DNA from: Methanobacteriaceae archaeon UBA349
GTDB taxonomy: Archaea; Methanobacteriota; Methanobacteria; Methanobacteriales; Methanobacteriaceae
Direction of reading: 5' to 3'
DNA: 10,779 nucleotides
Assembly (NCBI GenBank): GCA_002509745.1
Contig: DAWK01000027.1
Coordinates: 1-10,779 of the forward strand
The position numbers and the translations under genes were made by a program. Every line of letters starts with the position of its first letter. The first letter of the stretch is position 1. A model generated the notes under the pieces. The model made no database searches, was not told the origin of the DNA, and worked only from the letters and a program-made list of their open reading frames with translations. Shown here one piece after another: positions 1 to 5,937 of the stretch.

Positions 1-87
1 TTTATGTTTGATTCATGTTTGATATTTTATTGATATTTATTAAATATAAACTATGGAGAAGTTGTTTATATTATTTTATATTGAATA

Positions 88-107
88 ATAAAAAAAGAAA
101 AGAAATA
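88..107 (-). terminator. Candidate oligo-T terminator after the 206-898 gene
   Basis: Read on the minus strand this is a nearly uninterrupted T-rich run, broken by single C residues, about 100 bases past the stop codon of the uncharacterised gene. Archaeal RNA polymerase commonly terminates at such tracts without needing a hairpin. The distance from the stop and the high local AT content make this only a candidate. The rest of positions 1-205 holds no coding frame I can support. Confidence 0.3.
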
Positions 108-205
108 AATAGCTTTAATTTTTATTTGTAAGAATAAAATGTTTTATAAATAAAATAAAAATAATTTTAGAGGTTATCTAATTAATTAAATTTTTATTAA
201 AAGGA

Positions 206-898
206 TTAATCCTGATTAGGATATTCTAAAAGTATTCCTATGAGCTTATCTGCATTTATATCCTTTAAATTACTTTCTAAATTTATATGGGCATTGTAAA
301 GTTCTTTAGAGCGTTTTCCAAGAATTTCACCATTTATATCTGGCTCTGCTATTACTAAAACCTTTTTTAATCCCATATTTTCTATTTTCCGATTTATGTC
401 ATTTTTAGTATGTTCAATTTTTTTAGAGATACCTTGTAATGCTGCTTCAGGAATTTTAGGGTTAATTTCTTTCATATCTGATACTTCTAGGGGAACTCCG
501 GCCACTATTATTTGTTGAACATCTATTCCCAGTTTTACCAGTGCTTTTTTGAAGTTATTTTTGGTGGTTATAATTAGTAAGCCTTTTGAAAGGTCAGAAA
601 TTTTATTCTCAGTTTTTACTTTTTCCAAAACTCCAAAATCGGCTAGAATTTCATTTATCTTTGCGCGGGCATCTAACATTTTTCCTGCAAATAATTTAGA
701 GTCTTCTAAATTTAGTTTGTGTGAAGGTAAGCTGGAATAGATGAAATCTTCAGCTTCTATTAAATCTTTCAGTGCTTTTTCAAAAACTTGGACATTAATT
801 ATGCCTTCGCGAGGTTCTTTGATAATTTCTGATGAATTACCACTGCTCCCTGCTTTTTTAATTAGATCTTCTGCTTGATTCAATCTATTTTTCTCCAT
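206..898 (-). CDS. Uncharacterised archaeal protein, possibly DUF2100 family
   Basis: A soluble-looking protein of 230 residues with no signal peptide or membrane segment, so probably cytoplasmic. It has an N-terminal helical, lysine/glutamate-rich part. Two hydrophobic beta-type stretches follow, GLLIITTKNN near residue 106 and KKVLVIAEPDINGEILGKRS near residue 178, each like the strand and following loop of an alpha/beta fold. The last residues (DKLIGILLEYPNQD) form a final helix or strand. No catalytic motif is recognisable. The overall look recalls a conserved uncharacterised family of methanogens (DUF2100), but that is recollection, not a search. The open frame extends to an ATG at 916. 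I prefer the ATG at 898 because GAGG lies six bases upstream of it and a TATA-like box at 941-952 would place the transcript start near 916-920. It is transcribed in the same direction as the HDAC-like gene upstream, across a 157-base gap, probably from its own promoter. Confidence 0.7.
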   Translation of the reverse strand: MEKNRLNQAEDLIKKAGSSGNSSEIIKEPREGIINVQVFEKALKDLIEAEDFIYSSLPSHKLNLEDSKLFAGKMLDARAKINEILADFGVLEKVKTENKISDLSKGLLIITTKNNFKKALVKLGIDVQQIIVAGVPLEVSDMKEINPKIPEAALQGISKKIEHTKNDINRKIENMGLKKVLVIAEPDINGEILGKRSKELYNAHINLESNLKDINADKLIGILLEYPNQD

Positions 899-904
899 AA
901 AATC

Positions 905-908
905 CCTC
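905..908 (-). promoter_or_regulatory. Ribosome binding site deciding the start at 898
   Basis: On the minus strand GAGG is followed by GATTTT and then ATG at 898. The alternative ATG at 916 has only AT-rich DNA in front of it. Confidence 0.5.
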
Positions 909-940
909 AGTATCATTAAAGTTTATTTATTTAATTAATC

Positions 941-952
941 AAGTTATATTTA
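941..952 (-). promoter_or_regulatory. TATA box (box A) of the 206-898 gene
   Basis: Minus-strand TAAATATAACTT is a TATA-like element 43 bases from the ATG at 898. The identical 12-mer sits 44 bases upstream of the lrp-like gene (5932-5943). Archaeal TATA boxes lie about 25 bases before the transcript start, so a short leader carrying the GAGG site would follow. The rest of the 899-1055 gap is AT-rich and includes an 8-base-arm inverted repeat (962-980) that may be chance. Confidence 0.45.
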
Positions 953-1055
953 ATAATATTAATAATAATCAAATTATTATCATAAAATTTATTATCAATA
1001 TTTAATTTAATTATTTATAATTTTAAATTAGTAATTTAATTTTCAGATTTTTTAT

Positions 1056-2183
1056 TTAAAATTTGAAATATGGCGAAAAATTATCTTTTATTGATGATAA
1101 AATCTTTTTCACTTCAGAGGAGATATATAATTTCTCCAGATATTCTTTTTCTATTTTTTCTTTGAATTTATATTTTATTTTGCTTTTATTTATTTGGAGA
1201 TGTGAAAATTTATCAATAAAATTTGACTTTTCATTTTTATTTTCACTTAAAAATAAATAAGGATCCATAGAAACAATGAAACTAAGGCTGGAATTGGCCA
1301 AGGATTTTAAATCATAGCCTCCTTCCAGTAATGATATTAATCTGGGGTGTTTTTCTATTAAATACTGCCCTATCCATGAATAAAAGTCTTCAGTTAATTC
1401 TATTCTTGAAAGAGGATCATTTAAATGACCATCAAAGCCGGCTTCCGCAAAAAGTATTTGTGGATTAAATTCTTTAAGCACTGGCCCAAGTATTTCTTTT
1501 AAAATCCAAATATAATCGTTATTATTAGAACCTGGGGGCATGGGAATGTTTAAATTATATCCTTTACCATCCGCAGCTCCTTGTTCATCAATAAATCCTT
1601 TTCCTGGAAATAATGTTCTGGGATCTTGGTGAATAGAGATGTAAAGAACATTAGGATCATTATAAAATATTTCTGCAGTTCCATTTCCGTAATGAACATC
1701 AAAATCAACTATGCATAATCTTTCCAAGTCGTAAGTTTTTCTCAAATATTCCACAGCAATGGCCACATTATTAAATATACAAAATCCCATGGATTTATTT
1801 GCTGTGGCATGATGGCCAGGAGGTCTTGAAATAGAAAATGCCCAATTTTCACTCTTATTTGTTCTCTTTAAAACTAATTCAGACGCTTTAATTGCTCCAC
1901 CGGCAGATAAGAGTGCTGTTTGGTAGCTTTGGGATGTGGCATAAGTGTCAAAATCAATATTGCCTCCTCCCTTTTTACAAAATTCATCAATAAAATTGAC
2001 ATGCTCGGGTGTATGGACGGATAAAACCTGATTTAAATCTGCTCTATTGGGAGCTATAATACTTAATTTATTAAAAAAACTTTGCTTAGACAAATTGTTC
2101 ATTATGGCATCTGTTCGGGCCTTATTTTCTATATGGAATTTATCTTGATGTTTGTTGTATTCGGGGGAGTAAACTATTGCCAT
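1056..2183 (-). CDS. Histone deacetylase (HDAC/AcuC/acetylpolyamine amidohydrolase) superfamily protein
   Basis: A 375-residue zinc-dependent deacetylase of the arginase/HDAC fold. Visible active-site elements are RPPGHH (residues 120-125, the charge-relay histidines), DFDVH (160-164, zinc ligands D162 and H164), AGFDGH (248-253, third zinc ligand D251) and EGGYD (287-291, the catalytic tyrosine Y290). All key residues are present, so it should be active. Sequences such as NKSMGFCIFNN and DVHYGNGT are typical of the class II-like prokaryotic branch. Known substrates in the superfamily are acetyl-lysine on proteins, acetylpolyamines and AcuC-type acetylated acetyl-CoA synthetase. Which applies here cannot be read from the sequence; archaeal histones or Alba are possible targets. 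A lysine/glutamate-rich stretch (about 312-350) lies between the fold and a usual-looking C-terminal helix ending SPYFKF. The start matches the MxIVYSPxY beginning common in the family, with only a weak GGT in front. Its nearest neighbours give no functional clue. Confidence 0.9.
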   Translation of the reverse strand: MAIVYSPEYNKHQDKFHIENKARTDAIMNNLSKQSFFNKLSIIAPNRADLNQVLSVHTPEHVNFIDEFCKKGGGNIDFDTYATSQSYQTALLSAGGAIKASELVLKRTNKSENWAFSISRPPGHHATANKSMGFCIFNNVAIAVEYLRKTYDLERLCIVDFDVHYGNGTAEIFYNDPNVLYISIHQDPRTLFPGKGFIDEQGAADGKGYNLNIPMPPGSNNNDYIWILKEILGPVLKEFNPQILFAEAGFDGHLNDPLSRIELTEDFYSWIGQYLIEKHPRLISLLEGGYDLKSLANSSLSFIVSMDPYLFLSENKNEKSNFIDKFSHLQINKSKIKYKFKEKIEKEYLEKLYISSEVKKILSSIKDNFSPYFKF

Positions 2184-2530
2184 AAAACCAGTTAATCATG
2201 TTTTTAGCTAATATTTTTAACTTATTGACTAGGGATAGTATTATTTTCTAGTTTCTTAGCTATTGATCTTGTTTTAAGTATATTTTTCTTTTTAGTTACA
2301 AGCTTGAAAATGATACTGTTTAATCATATTATTATTTTTATTATTTGGGGGGTTGTGGTTATATTTTTGTCTAGAATATTCCCCATTTGTCAAAAAAATG
2401 TTCACTTTTTGAAATTATTTTTATATAAAATCACATTAGAAAATATTTGCAGTAGAAACTTATTTATTCTTTTGTCACATAACTAACATATACTTTTGAA
2501 TACTATTTGATGGCTAAAAATAGTTTAAGA

Positions 2531-2560
2531 TTTAAAATAATTTTATTAGATTATTTTAAA
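2531..2560. repeat. Perfect 11-base inverted repeat upstream of the GerW-like gene
   Basis: TTTAAAATAAT (2531-2541) and ATTATTTTAAA (2550-2560) are exact reverse complements separated by eight bases. A second pairing is offered by TAGTTTAA (2521-2528) with TTAAACTA (2557-2564). It ends about 80 bases before the GerW-like start codon and about 30 bases before the suspected TATA box, where an activator or repressor site would fit. In DNA this AT-rich some such repeats arise by chance. Confidence 0.5.
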
Positions 2561-2629
2561 CTAGATTTATTTTAGGCTATACAACTTAGGATTTAAATTT
2601 AGTTTCTTGATAAGATTAATAATCCATAT

Positions 2630-2637
2630 GGAGGGTG
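2630..2637 (+). promoter_or_regulatory. Strong Shine-Dalgarno site of the GerW-like gene
   Basis: GGAGGGTG is followed four bases later by ATG at 2642. It is one of the best ribosome binding sites in the window and fixes the start. Confidence 0.75.
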
Positions 2638-2641
2638 TTTA

Positions 2642-3100
2642 ATGGAAGATGAAAATCCTATAAAAACTACGGTCGAGGAATTGAGGAAATTACTGGAAAT
2701 TAAGAACTTTGTTGGTGAAGCCATAACCACTGAGGATAAACTTTTAATTCCTGTAATGAAAATGGGAATGGCCTTTGGAACTGGTATGGGTACTGGTAAA
2801 GGTCCTGATGGCAGCAGTAGTGGAAAAGGATCTGGAGCCGGCGCAATAGCAGGAGTAGAGCCTGTTTCTATGGTAGTAGTTACTAAAGGTGTAAATGGTC
2901 CTGAGGGTATAAGAGTACTTAATTTAACTTCTGGAAGCCAATTAAGCAAAGCAATAGGTGAAGTGGGAACTGTACTTACTGATGTAATGAAAGAAGGCCA
3001 ATCATACATGAAAAAGAAACAGGATGAAAAAGAAACACCGAAAACACCTAAAGAAACACCAAAAAAAGCAAAAATCAAAGTGAAAGCTGAGAAAGAATAG
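2642..3100 (+). CDS. GerW/YtfJ-family protein
   Basis: A 152-residue protein matching the GerW (YtfJ) family. It begins with a helix (VEELRKLLEIKNFVGEAI, residues 11-28), then DKLLIPVMKMGMAFGTGMG (32-50), a glycine-rich loop (50-71, GTGKGPDGSSSGKGSGAGAI) and the core AGVEPVSMVVVTKGVNGPEGIRVL (70-93). The phrase IPV..., a Gly-rich hinge and then GA..G...P..V.VV is diagnostic. The C-terminus is a lysine-rich tail with ETPKTPKETPKK (131-142), probably unstructured and positively charged. No signal peptide or membrane span is present. In Bacillus subtilis GerW is a spore-coat/cortex-associated protein needed for activity of the germination lytic enzyme SleB. No spores exist in methanogens, so the role here is unknown. 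It is followed on the same strand by a DUF2953 gene, the usual partner (YtfI). The start is fixed by the GGAGGGTG site. A stem-loop covers the stop codon. Confidence 0.88.
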   Translation: MEDENPIKTTVEELRKLLEIKNFVGEAITTEDKLLIPVMKMGMAFGTGMGTGKGPDGSSSGKGSGAGAIAGVEPVSMVVVTKGVNGPEGIRVLNLTSGSQLSKAIGEVGTVLTDVMKEGQSYMKKKQDEKETPKTPKETPKKAKIKVKAEKE

Positions 3101-3130
3101 GTTTAAAAATCCTATTAAGGATTATAAACC
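3100..3130 (+). terminator. Stem-loop at the end of the GerW-like gene
   Basis: GGTTTA (3100-3105) pairs with TAAACC (3125-3130) and AATCCT (3108-3113) with AGGATT (3118-3123), with a small internal loop and an ATTA tip. That is 12 base pairs starting on the last base of the TAG stop. No T tract follows at once, so it may be a 3'-end protection or processing hairpin that sets a different transcript level for GerW and its downstream partner, rather than a full terminator. Confidence 0.45.
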
Positions 3131-3227
3131 ATTAAAACTTAATTAATATTTACTTAATTTATTTATTTAAATTTAGTGAGTTAATTAAAATTTAAACTTT
3201 TAGACTTAATTTTTAAATTAAAACACT

Positions 3228-3232
3228 GGTGG
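3228..3232 (+). promoter_or_regulatory. Ribosome binding site for the GTG start at 3239
   Basis: GGTGG followed by ATCTGA and then GTG at 3239-3241. No ATG in frame lies close by, and the hydrophobic N-terminal segment would be cut by any later start. Confidence 0.5.
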
Positions 3233-3238
3233 ATCTGA

Positions 3239-3895
3239 GTGACCATAATAACCACCCTTTTAATCATTTTAGCAGCATTAGTTGCAATTATTCTTTTATT
3301 ATTATCAGTTTCATTCCATATTTCCTTAAAACTTTTTAAAGACGGCGGAATAGTCAAAGGACTGGTTGAAATTCGCTGGTTCAAAATAAAGCTGTTTACC
3401 AGAAAATTCCCTGAAGAAAAGGAAGAAAAAGAGGAGAAGGAAGATAAAGACCAAAAAACGGATTTATCTGCGAAAAAAGAGAAATCAAAAGAGAAAAAAC
3501 CTTCTAAATCTTCAAAAATAAGTAAATTAAAATGGGTGGATATAAAAAAAATTTTATCTTTATCTGGAGAATCATTACTTCACTTTATGAAGTTTTTTAA
3601 GAGTTTATGGGGATCAATAAACTTGGAAAAATTTAATTTTTATCTTATTTTTGGATTAAGTAGCCCTGTAGACACTGCCAAAATTTTAGGATGTTTTTGG
3701 GCCGCAGCAGCTGTAATTAACCTCTCACCAAAAGCAGATATTTTTGCTGAACCTTCATTTTTGGAGGAAAAAATTGACTTTGAAAGTGATATATCATTTC
3801 AAGTTCGACTTCTAGGCCCTTTTCTAGCATTATTAAGATTATTAACAAGAATATCTGTTATTAAACTTCTTTGGGAATTTAGGAGGTTTAGATAA
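3239..3895 (+). CDS. DUF2953 (YtfI-like) membrane-anchored protein
   Basis: A 218-residue protein starting with GTG. Residues 2-25 form one long hydrophobic helix (TIITTLLIILAALVAIILLLL), a signal anchor or single membrane span. A short beta-like stretch with VEIRWFKIKLF (43-53) follows, then a highly charged low-complexity linker (58-98, repeats of EEKEEKEDK and KKEKSKEKK). The conserved C-terminal part has FNFYLIFGLSSPVDTAKILGCFWAAAAVI (132-160) and a last hydrophobic helix. The FGL..P..TAK..G pattern after a single N-terminal span is that of DUF2953, called YtfI in Bacillus and placed next to ytfJ/gerW there. Function is unknown. The pairing suggests a membrane partner for the GerW-like protein, whose lysine-rich tail could interact with the glutamate-rich linker (inference). 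It starts 138 bases after the GerW stop, and its own stop overlaps the next gene by one base. Confidence 0.82.
   Translation: MTIITTLLIILAALVAIILLLLSVSFHISLKLFKDGGIVKGLVEIRWFKIKLFTRKFPEEKEEKEEKEDKDQKTDLSAKKEKSKEKKPSKSSKISKLKWVDIKKILSLSGESLLHFMKFFKSLWGSINLEKFNFYLIFGLSSPVDTAKILGCFWAAAAVINLSPKADIFAEPSFLEEKIDFESDISFQVRLLGPFLALLRLLTRISVIKLLWEFRRFR
3881..3887 (+). promoter_or_regulatory. Shine-Dalgarno site inside the end of the DUF2953 gene
   Basis: AGGAGGT lies seven bases before the ATG at 3895 and is read as codons of the DUF2953 gene. With the TAATG stop/start overlap it points to translational coupling. Confidence 0.75.
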
Positions 3896-4224
3896 TGAAT
3901 AAAAAAATCTGGGATACTATTCTCACTCAGTGGGATACTTTCGAAGAGCTGGCGGTCGCAAAAAAATTTTCCCTGGAGAATAGAGAAATCTATCCAGTAG
4001 ATAAAATTTCTGTTTTATTTCAAAAATCTGGAAAAATATCTAATCTTAATATAATTCCCTTAGCATGGATAATAAATGAGAAAGAAGAAAATAATCCTGA
4101 AAACAAGGATCATGATTTAGAAACGGATTACTACATGGTTTTATTTGATACCGATAATTTGAATTTGGTTGAAGACATAATAAAGGAATTTAAGTCTTTT
4201 TATAATCATTCTGATCATAAATAA
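3895..4224 (+). CDS. Small uncharacterised protein coupled to the DUF2953 gene
   Basis: A 109-residue acidic protein with no membrane span or signal peptide. Residues 1-30 look helical (KKIWDTILTQWDTFEELAVAKKF), followed by short beta-type stretches around KISVLFQKSGKISNLNIIPLAWII (37-60), a charged loop (61-77) and a final DYYMVLFDTDNLNLVEDIIKEFKSFY strand-helix. I do not recognise a family. It is very likely a real gene: it has an AGGAGGT ribosome binding site, a one-base stop/start overlap with the DUF2953 gene and a codon pattern like its neighbours. The coupling implies that it is made in step with the DUF2953 protein and belongs to the same process. It is the last gene before the opposite-strand UPF0282 gene. 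Confidence 0.75.
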   Translation: MNKKIWDTILTQWDTFEELAVAKKFSLENREIYPVDKISVLFQKSGKISNLNIIPLAWIINEKEENNPENKDHDLETDYYMVLFDTDNLNLVEDIIKEFKSFYNHSDHK

Positions 4225-4245
4225 AATTGGGGTGAAATATTTATA

Positions 4246-4260
4246 TTCCTCTTTTTAACA
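4246..4260 (+). terminator. Candidate T-rich terminator of the GerW-DUF2953 cluster
   Basis: CCTCTTTTTAAC about 25 bases after the last stop of the plus-strand cluster is a plausible archaeal oligo-T stop signal. The 101-base gap (4225-4325) separates two converging genes, so termination is expected here. Confidence 0.35.
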
Positions 4261-4325
4261 TTAGCTGTTTTAATATTTTAAATAAACATTTTTAATTCAT
4301 CTTTCATTTGAATAAATGTGATTCA

Positions 4326-5243
4326 TTATTTTAAATATTTATCTAAGCTTGATTCAGTTTTTAATGGTTTATATAATGTTTTTCTCTCTGATTCAAGAAG
4401 CAATGGCTTTTTTTGAAGAATACATGATGCCGGCATCACATCTACATTTTCCATTTCATTGATATCATTTATAAACTCCAAACCCTTTTTTGTTCGTAGT
4501 AAATGATGATCAACCACTACATGGGGGATTTTTTGGCAAATTTTCTCTAAATTAGCCCGTGCTTTTGTAATATCCTCATGAGATAAGGCGTATCCTAAAA
4601 GATAGAGCGGGGGACCACTTAAAATTATTCTATCTGGATTTTCATTTAAAATATATTCTAATGCCATATCGGATATAGGCCCCTGGACATCAGAAGCATG
4701 CAAAAGTTTTTCTCCATTAAAAGTAATGGAAACTGCCACAATGTAACCTAAATGACTGTAATCGCTTCCATGGTGCAATGCAGAAGAAAATTTGATGTTA
4801 GTATCTCCTATTTGAAACTCCTGATTATCAGAATAAGTTATTTCAGTATCATCCACACTTTTAAGATTTTTAATAAGTTTTTTAGCCCTTGAGGATTGAT
4901 TTTTATTTATATTGGAATCTGGATTTTTTAAAAATATTTTTTTTCCAGAATATATTCCATAAGCTATTTTTGAAGAGGATTCAAGAAATTTATTACTTTC
5001 AAATGGGGTGAAATGGTCATGATGATAATGACTAATGGTAATTATACTGGATTTTTTTGAATATTCAACAATTTTTTCCCTACTCTCTTTTAAGGCAGTT
5101 ATTTCTTCTAGGGAAGGAGGAAGTTTGAATCTTTTGGTAGCAACCGATGTGCCGGGATCAATAAGTATGCCTTGGTCCGTTTGAACAAAAGTACACATGG
5201 AACGGACTCCCAAGCTTTCAAAGGCCAGTGGAATTATTTTCAT
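4326..5243 (-). CDS. UPF0282-family metallo-beta-lactamase-fold hydrolase
   Basis: A 305-residue MBL-fold protein with the hallmark HxHxDH metal site at residues 72-77 (HYHHDH), a second-metal histidine in ALHHGSD (155-161), the bridging aspartate in HASDVQGP (182-189) and a late histidine in VVDHHLL (243-249). The start MKIIPLAFESLGVRSMCTFV and the ILIDPGTS strand (26-33) match the archaeal UPF0282 family as I remember it, and the length is normal for it. It should bind two metal ions and be cytoplasmic. Its substrate is unknown; the fold covers hydrolases of nucleic acids, nucleotides and thioesters. AGGA about ten bases upstream supports the ATG at 5243. The Lrp-like gene lies 165 bases upstream on the same strand, with two palindromes in the gap, so regulation by that protein is possible but unproven. 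Confidence 0.85.
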   Translation of the reverse strand: MKIIPLAFESLGVRSMCTFVQTDQGILIDPGTSVATKRFKLPPSLEEITALKESREKIVEYSKKSSIITISHYHHDHFTPFESNKFLESSSKIAYGIYSGKKIFLKNPDSNINKNQSSRAKKLIKNLKSVDDTEITYSDNQEFQIGDTNIKFSSALHHGSDYSHLGYIVAVSITFNGEKLLHASDVQGPISDMALEYILNENPDRIILSGPPLYLLGYALSHEDITKARANLEKICQKIPHVVVDHHLLRTKKGLEFINDINEMENVDVMPASCILQKKPLLLESERKTLYKPLKTESSLDKYLK

Positions 5244-5335
5244 ATTCTTAATCCTGGAATTTTATAAATTTTAATAAATTGACTTTATCAAGGATTTTTT
5301 AGAATTTTTAAAGAATAATAAATTTAAAATAAATA

Positions 5336-5354
5336 ATTTAGATAATATCTAAAT
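5336..5354. repeat. Inverted repeat upstream of the UPF0282 gene
   Basis: ATTTAGAT (5336-5343) and ATCTAAAT (5347-5354) are exact reverse complements with a three-base centre. The site lies about 95-110 bases upstream of the UPF0282 start codon. Its size and symmetry suit a dimeric helix-turn-helix protein. Confidence 0.45.
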
Positions 5355-5371
5355 AAGTAAATATGAATTAT

Positions 5372-5404
5372 ATCATTAATTTAAGATTAATGATGTTAAA
5401 AAAA
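5372..5404 (-). terminator. T7 tract and 9-base inverted repeat just after the Lrp-like gene
   Basis: On the minus strand a run of seven T (5398-5404) starts five bases after the stop codon. It is followed by arms ATCATTAAT (5372-5380) and ATTATTGAT-type complement ATTAATGAT (5386-5394) around a five-base loop. The T run alone is a plausible archaeal terminator. The repeat may instead be an operator for the downstream UPF0282 gene. Confidence 0.45.
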
Positions 5405-5408
5405 CTAT

Positions 5409-5888
5409 TTAAAGGATTTTTGATGATCCCATATCTTCAGTAACTACATTTAATACTGTTTGTGTGTAAGTCCTCTGTACATTTGGTTCTTTTAGTAATT
5501 CTTTAATGAACATATCTAATTCACTAGTATCTTTAAATTTTGCTATTAATATGGCATCAAATTCTCCAGTAACATCATAAACTCCAAGAACGTTTTTATT
5601 GTAAGCAGTCTGGGTTTCCCAGTTTTTTAAAAATCCGCCTTTAACTCTGACGCCTATGATAGCTGTTAATTTGTATCCTAAGCAGGAATGGTCAATCAGT
5701 GGTACAAATTTCCTGATAACTCCTGTTTTCATTAATTTATCCACTCGGTTATGTACGGTTCCCACGGATATTCCCAAATCCCGAGATATTTTACGGTAAG
5801 ACATTCGACCGTCTTCATTAAGCAGATTAATTATTTCTTTGTCTATTTCGTCTATTTTAACTAGCTCAGGATCAATTTTTATTTCCAT
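5409..5888 (-). CDS. Lrp/AsnC-family transcriptional regulator
   Basis: A 159-residue feast/famine regulator of normal family length. Residues 12-60 form the N-terminal AsnC helix-turn-helix (IDEIDKEIINLLNEDGRMSYRKIS, then LGISVGTVHNRVDKLMKTGVI), with the recognition helix around SVGTVHNRVDKL. Residues 72-150 form the RAM/ligand-binding beta-alpha-beta-beta-alpha-beta domain, with GVYDVTGEFDAILIAKF (102-118) and the conserved G-x-(Y/F)-D pattern. Such proteins form dimers and octamers, often bind amino acids and act on promoters of their own and of metabolic genes; the ligand here is unknown. GGTGA four bases before ATG supports the start at 5888. A palindrome overlapping the promoter suggests autoregulation. 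The UPF0282 gene is 165 bases downstream on the same strand. Confidence 0.93.
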   Translation of the reverse strand: MEIKIDPELVKIDEIDKEIINLLNEDGRMSYRKISRDLGISVGTVHNRVDKLMKTGVIRKFVPLIDHSCLGYKLTAIIGVRVKGGFLKNWETQTAYNKNVLGVYDVTGEFDAILIAKFKDTSELDMFIKELLKEPNVQRTYTQTVLNVVTEDMGSSKIL

Positions 5889-5920
5889 ATAGTCACCGAT
5901 TATTTTTCTTGAACAATGTT

Positions 5921-5937
5921 TAACTTAATTTAAGTTA
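5921..5937. promoter_or_regulatory. Palindromic candidate operator of the Lrp-like gene
   Basis: TAACTTAATTTAAGTTA has 8-base perfect arms around one central base. Read on the minus strand it overlaps the end of the TATA box and runs toward the expected transcript start, 33 bases upstream of the ATG. Binding there would block the polymerase, as archaeal Lrp-type autorepressors do. Its inner 10-mer TTAATTTAAG recurs in the repeat at 5372-5394. Confidence 0.5.

Larger units (their letters stand above)
2184..2641. other. Divergent AT-rich intergenic region between the HDAC-like and GerW-like genes
   Basis: These 458 bases must hold promoters for both flanking genes. On the minus strand an A/T-rich TATA-like patch lies around 2209-2222. 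On the plus strand TTTAAATTT at 2592-2600 is about 45 bases before the GerW start and is a possible box A. An inverted repeat occupies 2531-2560. A 60-codon open frame at 2304-2486 is not convincing as a gene. I see no tRNA-like or GC-rich RNA segment. Confidence 0.5.

Noticed and set aside
1..28. Short direct repeat ATGTTTGAT twice with 11-base spacing
   Set aside because: Only two copies of nine bases in very AT-rich DNA; too little for a satellite, CRISPR or iteron call.
203..222. Overlapping palindromes GGATTAATCC and ATCCT-GATT-AGGAT at the stop codon of the 206-898 gene
   Set aside because: The arms are only five bases and partly coding. The similarity to the hairpin at 3100-3130 (AATCCT/AGGATT) is noted but too short to call a repeat family.
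962..980. Inverted repeat ATAATAAT-CAA-ATTATTAT upstream of the 206-898 gene
   Set aside because: Made of a simple A/T trinucleotide pattern, which gives such symmetry easily by chance; it lies upstream of the TATA box without other support.
2340..2400. G-run (GGGGGG) and CCCC in the HDAC/GerW gap as a possible structured RNA
   Set aside because: The only potential stem is four pairs and the surroundings are AT-rich; no tRNA, RNase P, SRP or riboswitch features are visible.
2304..2486. A 60-codon plus-strand open frame encoding a hydrophobic peptide in the HDAC/GerW gap
   Set aside because: No ribosome binding site before its ATG, and the AT-rich DNA gives Ile/Phe/Leu-rich translations in any frame. 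It may be a membrane micropeptide but nothing supports it.
2599..3078. A 159-codon minus-strand frame opposite the GerW-like gene
   Set aside because: It is Pro/Ser-rich, the mirror of the Gly-rich GerW coding strand. The plus-strand frame has the strong ribosome binding site and the recognisable family.
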